A stretch of 64,000 nt of DNA, from positions 12,367 to 76,366 of the forward strand of contig CAJTUC010000020.1 in assembly GCA_910579395.1 (NCBI GenBank). The letters run 5' to 3'. Made by a program: the position numbers and the translations under genes. This document shows positions 25,371 to 31,426 of this stretch, piece by piece. Numbering within the stretch: position 1 is the first letter of the stretch; every line of letters starts with the position of its first letter. Origin of the DNA: an uncultured Lachnospiraceae bacterium. Lineage in GTDB: Bacteria > Bacillota > Clostridia > Lachnospirales > Lachnospiraceae. Below the pieces are notes generated by a model that saw nothing but the letters and a program-made list of their open reading frames with translations, ran no database searches and had not been told where the DNA came from.

Positions 25371-26285
25371 ATGTTTCATTACAGTATGACGCAGTGGTTA
25401 TTCTTTTTTTATACTTATTGTTTTTTGGGGTGGTGTTTTGAATCCGCTTATGTTTCAATCTGTACGCGTAAATTTGTCAACCGCGGATTTATGCGGGGAC
25501 CTTTTCTTCCCATCTATGGAAGCGGCGCAATTATGATGTATGTTGTTTCCATGCCTTTTCAGCATAATATTGTTCTGACCTATTTGGCAGGTTGTGTCGG
25601 CGCTACGGCGCTGGAATATATAACGGGTGTTCTTATGGAATCGCTGTTCCACATCCGATATTGGGACTATTCCCATAAGAAATTTAATTTTCAGGGATAT
25701 ATCTGCCCGAGTTCTACGCTCGCATGGGGATTTTTTACCATTCTGATGACGCGGGTGATTCACAGGCCGATTGAGCAGTTCGTTCTGAATATCCCGAGGG
25801 GGGTCCTGGGATATGCAACGTTCTTCTTGACGATTTATATTGTGGCGGATTTTGCGCTTTCTTTCAAGACAGCGCTGGATCTGCGGAGTATTCTGGCGAA
25901 AATGCAGAAGGCCAAAGAGGAACTGGAACATATGCAGAAAAGGCTTGATGTCATTATTGCTTTTAACAATGAGGAAAAGGCACAGAAGCAGCAGGAGCGG
26001 GAACTTCGGGCCGGCGAACTGACGGAAAGCCTTGGGCAGCGTTTTATGAGTATCAAAGAGACGATTCAGCGGACGCCCGGCGCTTATGTGGATAGTGTGC
26101 GGGATGAAATCGCAGATCTTCGCGCACGCTATAATATCTATATGGAAAACCGAAAAAATTACAAAGAGATGCTGGATTTTTATAAGAGGGATATGATTCG
26201 AAACAATCCCAATATGAGTTCGGGCGAGTTTAAGGAAGCGTTTGAAGAATTGAAGAATGCGGTTGCGGATAAAAAGGGTAAATAA
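25371..26285 (+). CDS. Putative ABC transporter permease, CmpB family (PF06541)
   Basis: A 304-residue membrane protein. The start MTQWLFFFYTYCFLGWCFES is typical of the family, followed by RKFVNRGFMRGPFLPIYGSG and YYxSHKKFNFQGYICP-like elements. About five helices occupy residues 8-170. The C-terminal 130 residues are a charged coiled coil (KAKEELEHMQKRLDVIIAF and beyond). Despite the family name no ATPase partner is adjacent. Its stop codon lies inside a bidirectional terminator. Confidence 0.8.
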   Translation: MFHYSMTQWLFFFYTYCFLGWCFESAYVSICTRKFVNRGFMRGPFLPIYGSGAIMMYVVSMPFQHNIVLTYLAGCVGATALEYITGVLMESLFHIRYWDYSHKKFNFQGYICPSSTLAWGFFTILMTRVIHRPIEQFVLNIPRGVLGYATFFLTIYIVADFALSFKTALDLRSILAKMQKAKEELEHMQKRLDVIIAFNNEEKAQKQQERELRAGELTESLGQRFMSIKETIQRTPGAYVDSVRDEIADLRARYNIYMENRKNYKEMLDFYKRDMIRNNPNMSSGEFKEAFEELKNAVADKKGK

Positions 26286-26301
26286 CTTCGGTTATTTACC
26301 C
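26276..26301. terminator. Bidirectional terminator between convergent genes
   Basis: GGGTAAATAAC, loop TTCG, GTTATTTACCC is a perfect 11-bp stem with a UUCG tetraloop. T-rich sequence follows on both strands. It overlaps the stop codon of the CmpB-like gene and the last codons of the PHP gene. Confidence 0.88.
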
Positions 26302-27084
26302 TGCTTTTCTTTCGTGCAATGCCAAAGCGACTTCGAGTTTCCGGGCCCTGTAGCGGAAGGCTGCCAGAAATTTATTGTAGAACCAGAACGAATAGACAAG
26401 AATTTTATTGGCTTTTCCGAGTTTTGCTTTTGTCGTATGAAAATAATGGGTGCCGCCGGCAATCGTTGGAGAGCCGTTTTTGATATAATGTATGAATTCT
26501 GATTCGTTTGAAATATGTTCCCGCAAAATGGTGTAGCCAAGTCCGACGCAGTCATCTTTGTGAGAATCGCTGCCGCCCAGCCCCGGCAGATGGTATTTTA
26601 AGGCGAGGGAAGTTGCGCACTCATTGGAAATATCATCTTCACAAGCGTTGAATGCTTCTATAAAGTCGAATTTCCGGATCAGTCTCTCTTTTAATGCCTT
26701 TCCGCGCCGCGTATTGAAGATGCTGAGAAATTTCTCGCCGCATGGATGGGCTGGTCCAAGAATGCCGCCATAGCGGTGCACGATTTCAATCAAAAGCAGT
26801 ACCGGCATACCGCGCAGTTCCAATAGTCTTGGGCAGAGGCCGGATGGCATGATGACCAGTATGTGTCCGGCGTCCAGTGTATCGTACTCGATGCCGCACA
26901 AAACGGTAAAATCAGCGGGTTTGTTGTTGAGATGTCTGTAGCAGCGGAATGCTTTGTATGAATTATGGTCGGCAATCAGCATTCCGTCGAAGCCTTTTCG
27001 TTTCAGAATGGAAATATTGTCAAGAAGTGCGGTCTTTCCGTCAGGAGAACCTTCTCTTGTATGACAGTGCATATCCAGTTTCAT
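26296..27084 (-). CDS. PHP-domain phosphoesterase
   Basis: A 262-residue metal-dependent phosphoesterase-like protein of the polymerase-and-histidinol-phosphatase superfamily. Ligand motifs are visible: DMHCHTREGSPDG at 4-16, IADHNSY, GIEYDT, GHILVI, PAHPCGEKF and GGSDSHKDD. Substrate is unknown; relatives act on phosphorylated nucleosides, sugars or signalling nucleotides. The C-terminal 60 residues are basic and may be membrane- or RNA-associated. It is a single gene facing the CmpB-like gene. Confidence 0.85.
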   Translation of the reverse strand: MKLDMHCHTREGSPDGKTALLDNISILKRKGFDGMLIADHNSYKAFRCYRHLNNKPADFTVLCGIEYDTLDAGHILVIMPSGLCPRLLELRGMPVLLLIEIVHRYGGILGPAHPCGEKFLSIFNTRRGKALKERLIRKFDFIEAFNACEDDISNECATSLALKYHLPGLGGSDSHKDDCVGLGYTILREHISNESEFIHYIKNGSPTIAGGTHYFHTTKAKLGKANKILVYSFWFYNKFLAAFRYRARKLEVALALHERKAG

Positions 27085-27118
27085 CGTAATCCTACCTTTC
27101 TTGTTTGCTCTATATAAG

Positions 27119-27127
27119 AGTATACCA
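27119..27127 (-). promoter_or_regulatory. Extended -10 promoter of the PHP gene
   Basis: On the minus strand the sequence reads TGGTATACT, an extended -10 about 35 bases before the start codon. A weak -35 is hidden in A/T runs. Confidence 0.5.
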
Positions 27128-27178
27128 GATTTTTTGAAAAAATAATATTGACAATTTTTGTGTTATCGGAGATGTATC

Positions 27179-27353
27179 GTAAAAGTTCAAGCCGCCGGGC
27201 GGGACGGTGTGTGGCTCCTGTGAAGGTCCTTGAAAAGTGCCGGTGCTTAGCGAGGTTTCTCACGAGCTTAGCATCCGTTGCTACTTTTCGCGGAGCGGAA
27301 GCGTGCCTTCACAGGAGCCACACACCGTACCGCCCGGCGGCTTGAACTTTTAC
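27179..27353. repeat. 175-bp palindromic element between the PHP gene and rarA
   Basis: Arms 27179-27226 and 27306-27353 are 48 bases each and almost perfectly complementary (start GTAAAAGTTCAAGCCGCCGG; one mismatch seen). The 79-base centre holds a further imperfect stem (GAAAAGTGCCGG / ACTTTTC with two CTTAGC-containing halves). No reading frame fits. This looks like a MITE or large REP-like mobile palindrome. It lies between divergent promoters. Confidence 0.88.
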
Positions 27354-27384
27354 AATGTTAACTTGCGGCGTGTAAAGGTTTCGA

Positions 27385-27413
27385 TGGACAATAGAACAAA
27401 TGTTTGCTAAAAT
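27385..27413 (+). promoter_or_regulatory. rarA promoter with LexA-like box in the spacer
   Basis: TGGACA (27385-27390), a 17-base spacer, then TAAAAT (27408-27413). The spacer holds GAACAAATGTTT (27394-27405), one base off the Gram-positive LexA core GAAC-N4-GTTC. Placement between -35 and -10 is where a repressor would block RNA polymerase. Confidence 0.6.
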
Positions 27414-27496
27414 GGTGTGAGAAGAATGCCTGAAATGCGATATTCTTCATTAGGCCAAATCGTGCAGGCTGAGTAAGAATGGAAGAGGGATTAAAT

Positions 27497-28843
27497 ATGG
27501 AACAGATGTCGTTATTCGATGCAATGCCGGACGGCAGGAATATGACGGTTCCGCTGGCAAGCCGTCTGCGGCCGCAGGAACTGGGGGATTTTATCGGGCA
27601 GGAGCATTTTATCGGGCAGGAGCATTTGCTCGGGCAGGGGAAGATGCTCAGGCAGCTGATTGAAAAAGACCAGATTTCTTCTATGATATTTTGGGGGCCG
27701 CCAGGCGTTGGCAAGACAACGCTTGCCGGCATTATCGCGAGACGGACGAAAGCTGATTTTATTAATTTCAGTGCCGTGACGAGCGGAATCCGGGAAATCA
27801 AGGATGTGATGAATCAGGCGGAAGCCGGCCGGAAAATGGGGCTTCGGACGGTTCTTTTTGTGGATGAGATTCATCGTTTTAACAAGGCACAGCAGGATGC
27901 CTTTCTTCCTTTTGTGGAGAAAGGAAGTATTTTGCTGATTGGGGCGACGACGGAGAATCCTTCTTTTGAAGTAAATGCGGCGCTCCTGTCCAGATGCCGG
28001 GTATTTGTGCTCAAAGCGTTGGAAGAAGCGGATTTGGTCAGGCTGTTACAGAACGCATTGCAAAATCCGGCGGGATTTGCCGGACAGCGGATAGAGATTT
28101 CTTTAGAACAATTAAAGGCAGTCGCCACATTCGCGAATGGGGATGCCCGGATGGCTCTGAACACACTGGAAATGGTGGTGCTGAACGGAGAAATCACAGA
28201 AGAGGGCAGTATTCGGGTAAACGATGAGGGGCTGGCACAGTGCATTAACCGGAAATCCCTTTTGTATGATAAATCCGGCGAAGAGCATTATAACCTGATT
28301 TCAGCTCTTCATAAGTCGATGCGCAACAGCGATCCGGATGCGGCGATTTACTGGATGTGCAGGATGCTTGAAGGAGGGGAGAACCCTCTTTATATCGCAA
28401 GAAGGCTGATTCGTTTCGCCAGTGAGGACGTGGGGATGGCGGACAGCAATGCGCTTACCGTGGCGGTGACTGCCTATCAGGCATGTCACTTTCTGGGGAT
28501 GCCGGAATGTGATGTGCATCTGACTCATGCGGTGACTTATCTTGCAATGGCTCCCAAATCTAATGCTTTGTATAGGGCATGTGAGAAGTGTAAGGAGGAT
28601 GTCAGGGAGAAGATTGCGGAACCTGTTCCTTTGATTCTCCGAAATGCGCCGACGAAGCTGATGGAAGAGCTGCATTATGGGGAAGGGTATCGGTATGCAC
28701 ACGATACGGAGGAAAAGCTGACGAGGATGGAATGTCTGCCGGAATCTATGCGGGGCAGCCGTTATTATTATCCGACAGAGCAGGGCGCGGAAGCGAAAGT
28801 GAAAGAAAGGCTGGAGGAAATCATGGAGTGGAAGCATCTTTGA
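27497..28843 (+). CDS. rarA: Replication-associated recombination protein A
   Basis: A 448-residue AAA+ ATPase (RarA/MgsA/WRNIP1) that acts at stalled replication forks. I chose the ATG at 27497, seven bases behind GAGGG. Walker A is GPPGVGKTT (about 66-74), Walker B is VLFVDEIHRFN, sensor 1 is GATTENPSF, and the C-terminal tetramerisation domain carries RFASEDVGMAD. Near residues 35-46 the motif GQEH occurs twice through an 18-bp tandem duplication. It has its own SOS-like promoter and a terminator. Confidence 0.95.
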   Translation: MEQMSLFDAMPDGRNMTVPLASRLRPQELGDFIGQEHFIGQEHLLGQGKMLRQLIEKDQISSMIFWGPPGVGKTTLAGIIARRTKADFINFSAVTSGIREIKDVMNQAEAGRKMGLRTVLFVDEIHRFNKAQQDAFLPFVEKGSILLIGATTENPSFEVNAALLSRCRVFVLKALEEADLVRLLQNALQNPAGFAGQRIEISLEQLKAVATFANGDARMALNTLEMVVLNGEITEEGSIRVNDEGLAQCINRKSLLYDKSGEEHYNLISALHKSMRNSDPDAAIYWMCRMLEGGENPLYIARRLIRFASEDVGMADSNALTVAVTAYQACHFLGMPECDVHLTHAVTYLAMAPKSNALYRACEKCKEDVREKIAEPVPLILRNAPTKLMEELHYGEGYRYAHDTEEKLTRMECLPESMRGSRYYYPTEQGAEAKVKERLEEIMEWKHL

Positions 28844-28898
28844 AGATTTTTCAATATGTTATGCAATCGTTACAGAGAAAAATAATATAATATTCAGT

Positions 28899-28936
28899 AA
28901 AGCATTTGGAAATAAAATCCAGATGCTTTTTATTTT
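28899..28936 (+). terminator. Terminator after rarA
   Basis: AAAGCATTTGG pairs with CCAGATGCTTT (one G-T pair), followed by TTTATTTT. A TATAAT at 28886-28891 just before it may belong to the recombinase promoter, but its -35 is poor. Confidence 0.75.
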
Positions 28937-28972
28937 GCAGCATTCATTCAAAAGAGAAAAAGGAGGCAGTTT

Positions 28973-29578
28973 ATGGGAACATTATATGGATATGTGCGGG
29001 TGAGTACACAGGAGCAGAATGAAGACAGACAACTGATCAGTATGAAGGAAATGGGAATAGAGAATCAGAATATCTTTATGGATAAGCAGTCGGGAAAAGA
29101 TTTTGAACGGAACAATTACAGAAGACTGGTCAGAAGGCTGAAGGAAAACGATGTTCTGTATGTCAAATCCATTGACAGACTTGGCAGAAATTACGAAGAG
29201 ATCATAGAGCAGTGGAGGATTCTTACCAAAGAGAAAAAAATCGATATCGTAGTGCTGGATATGCCCATTCTCGACACCAGACGGGAGAAAGACCTGATGG
29301 GAACTTTTTTGAGCGATATTGTATTGCAGGTGCTTTCTTTTGTAGCGGAAAATGAACGTAAAAATATTCGGCAGAGACAGAGGGAAGGTATCGCTGCAGC
29401 GCAATTGCGGGGCGTACAGTTTGGAAGACCGATAAAACCTCTTCCGTCTAATTTTGGACAGGTATATGAAAAATGGGTTGCGAATGAGATATCGGGGAAA
29501 CGGGCGGCTGAACTTTGTGAAATGCCGCTTACATCGTTTTACAGAAGAGCCGGAAAGTTAAGAGAACAACAGGTGTAA
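28973..29578 (+). CDS. Serine recombinase (resolvase/invertase family)
   Basis: A 201-residue site-specific recombinase with a perfect SD, AAAGGAGG. The catalytic N-terminal domain has YVRVSTQEQ (nucleophile Ser11 and Arg9), SIDRLGRNY (catalytic arginines) and the long E-helix FVAENERKNIRQRQREGI. A short C-terminal helix-turn-helix (GKRAAELCEMPLTSFYRR) ends it. This is the Hin/Tn3-resolvase layout, not the IS607 TnpA layout, which carries its HTH first. All catalytic residues are present. Inverted-repeat sites follow immediately, then a TnpB-like gene on the same strand. Confidence 0.9.
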   Translation: MGTLYGYVRVSTQEQNEDRQLISMKEMGIENQNIFMDKQSGKDFERNNYRRLVRRLKENDVLYVKSIDRLGRNYEEIIEQWRILTKEKKIDIVVLDMPILDTRREKDLMGTFLSDIVLQVLSFVAENERKNIRQRQREGIAAAQLRGVQFGRPIKPLPSNFGQVYEKWVANEISGKRAAELCEMPLTSFYRRAGKLREQQV

Positions 29579-29589
29579 AGTGGTTAATT

Positions 29590-29743
29590 ACCAAAAAGTA
29601 AACATTATAGTAATAACGAAAATATACATAACTTTCAGTAAGCTTACCACAAAAATTAGATATTTGCAATAAAATCAGCCGGATTTTTTTGGAAACATCT
29701 GCCACTGCAGGGACTGACCAAAATGTTTACCTTTTGGTTAGTC
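29590..29743. repeat. Inverted-repeat sites between recombinase and TnpB-like genes
   Basis: ACCAAAAAGTAAACATT (29590-29606) recurs inverted with one mismatch at 29722-29738. The right copy sits in a 32-bp dyad: GACTGACCAAAA (29712-29723), an 8-base spacer, TTTTGGTTAGTC (29732-29743). The 115 bases between the copies hold A/T-rich sequence and no gene. The layout suits recombinase subsites (res or inversion sites) or an operator for the next gene, whose ATG is 20 bases past the dyad. Confidence 0.75.
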
Positions 29744-29763
29744 GATAAAGAGAATAAGGGAAG

Positions 29764-31068
29764 ATGCAGCCGGCAACGATTGTAAAAACAACCTGTCAAT
29801 ACAATAAAGAACCGATTTCCGATGAAGATATGATGAAGCTGAGAGAAATTGCAGCGGATTGCAATAAGGTGCGGAATTATGTGTATCAGCGTTTTGGCGG
29901 GATTGGAAGTCTTGAAAAGCTTTATCCGGGGTATACCGTGCAGAATGAAATGACACGGTGTGGATTGCGGGAGCAACTTGGACTGCCGTCTGTTTATTTC
30001 AACCTCGCGGTCTTTGACGCACTTGCGGACATCAAATGCCAGTGGGTGAAAACAAAGTCGGATATCATGGCGAAGATTGGAAGAAGTAACACTTTAGCGG
30101 CGGAGGAAAAACACTATCTGCGCTTTTTATTGAAAGTGAACAACGCATTTACCGCTGTACTGAATCATAGACAGACAGTGCTGAGAGCCGATCTGCAGAA
30201 ATCCTATGAGCAGCTTGCAGATACTGTGGATAGGGCCAAAATGGAGCGGTATCTGTGCAGGCAGGTCAGAAAATATCATATAAAGCTGCATGCGGGTGAA
30301 ATGACGGGATTTTCCATTTCTGAGCGGGCTTATCGGTATGGAGACCATGGGATATATCTTACGATCAAAGAAAAGCGAAAACGTATTTTTGTACCGCTCA
30401 CGGATAACTGCCAGTATAAAAGACAGCTCTATATAAAGCTTCTACCCGAAAAGAAGAGCTTGGAGATTAAAGTGCCTATCGATGTCAGGGTAAAAAAACA
30501 TGCGGATTATACAAAGCAGGTAGGAATTTCTCTCGGAATGTATACTATGTTCGTGACGGATGAAGGTCATTCCTATGGAGAGCGGTTTGGAGAATATCAG
30601 ACACATTATGCGGATTGGGTGCGTGAACAGACTGCGAACTATAACCAGAATCGGGAAGAAGGCACGGAAAGAAAAAAGTATTACGCAAAAAAACGCCGCA
30701 TGGAAGAACAGTTCCATAGTTATATCAACATGGAAATCAACCGTTTTCTGCGGACAGAAAAGCCGGAGATACTCTATATTCCAAAGCTGCCGCCAGCGAA
30801 GTCGGGAGGAAAGGTTAAAGAAATAAACTATTCCGTATCCATGTGGCAGAGAGGATATATCAAAAAGCGGCTGCTTCTGAAATGCAGCGAGCAGTCCGTG
30901 AAGGTCGTGGAAGTATTCGGGAAAGGCATCAGCAGTGAATGCAGCTGTTGTGGTGAGAGCGGAAAGAAAAAAGAAGGTATCTTTTATTGTTCCGCCTGCG
31001 GTCTTCAAATAGAAGAAAAAAGAAATACGGCGCAGAATGTAAAAAAGCGCGGCATGATCGGTTCATGA
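29764..31068 (+). CDS. TnpB-family protein with substituted RuvC catalytic site (TldR-like)
   Basis: A 434-residue relative of the transposon nuclease TnpB, the ancestor of Cas12. The zinc ribbon is intact (C393, C396, C409, C412; CSCCG and CSACG). The RuvC active site is not. The usual GIDLG reads GISLG (Ser256). The RuvC-II position, usually IEDL, reads IPKL (Pro340). The usual DRDVNAA reads EEKRNTA (about 417-423). The frame is full length without stops. Family knowledge: nuclease-dead TnpBs (TldRs) have been shown to act as RNA-guided repressors. Role here is inference; a decaying IS gene is the alternative. No TnpA lies next to it, only the serine recombinase. Confidence 0.8.
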   Translation: MQPATIVKTTCQYNKEPISDEDMMKLREIAADCNKVRNYVYQRFGGIGSLEKLYPGYTVQNEMTRCGLREQLGLPSVYFNLAVFDALADIKCQWVKTKSDIMAKIGRSNTLAAEEKHYLRFLLKVNNAFTAVLNHRQTVLRADLQKSYEQLADTVDRAKMERYLCRQVRKYHIKLHAGEMTGFSISERAYRYGDHGIYLTIKEKRKRIFVPLTDNCQYKRQLYIKLLPEKKSLEIKVPIDVRVKKHADYTKQVGISLGMYTMFVTDEGHSYGERFGEYQTHYADWVREQTANYNQNREEGTERKKYYAKKRRMEEQFHSYINMEINRFLRTEKPEILYIPKLPPAKSGGKVKEINYSVSMWQRGYIKKRLLLKCSEQSVKVVEVFGKGISSECSCCGESGKKKEGIFYCSACGLQIEEKRNTAQNVKKRGMIGS

Positions 31069-31108
31069 GAACGAAAGCCAGGATAAAAAAGGGAAAAAGA
31101 AGGCTTGC

Positions 31109-31127
31109 GGGCCTGAAGCCCTTTTTT
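31109..31127 (+). terminator. Terminator after the TnpB-like gene
   Basis: GGGC, loop CTGAA, GCCC, then TTTTTT; an overlapping AGGCTT/AAGCC pairing could enlarge the stem. Confidence 0.65.
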
Positions 31128-31238
31128 CACCGTTTTTCACATGCGGACCAGGTGGGAGTTCATTGATATAAAAAGAAAGTACGGCATTAGAAGTCAGACT
31201 GCAGGAATGATGTCTGAGGATTGGGTATGCCAGGATCC

Positions 31239-31318
31239 TGTGAACATATTGTAAAGATATGACGTAGCAGGAAGCGAAGTGGATTGGATGGCAGGGATGC
31301 CGAAATGTCCGGTTCACA
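31239..31318 (+). ncRNA. Candidate structured RNA in the 358-bp gap before the polymer cluster
   Basis: TGTGAAC (31239-31245) pairs with GTTCACA (31312-31318). They enclose hairpins including GGCA-GGGA-TGCC (about 31290-31301) and ATAT/ATAT. No gene fits in 31069-31426. By position, downstream of a TnpB-family gene, this could be the scaffold of an omega/guide RNA, with the guide starting near 31319. Only structure and position support this. The rest of the gap shows a terminator, a partial recombinase-site match at 31344-31355, and nothing else I can name. Confidence 0.3.
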
Positions 31319-31426
31319 TCATCACGGAGAAATTATCTGGAGATGACCAATATGTCTTATTTTATATTCTGGTAAAGAGCGGCCGTTTGCAATGCCGCCT
31401 TATACAGATAAGAGGTATGAACAGCC

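Noticed and set aside
28973..31068. A standard IS607 element
   Set aside because: The recombinase has a resolvase/invertase layout with a C-terminal HTH, not the N-terminal HTH of IS607 TnpA, and the TnpB-like partner lacks catalytic residues. No ends could be defined.
31373..31401. Sigma-28 (flagellar) promoter before the polymer cluster
   Set aside because: TAAA and GCCG are present but 17 bases apart, and the -10 reads GCCGCCTT. Spacing and sequence both miss the consensus.
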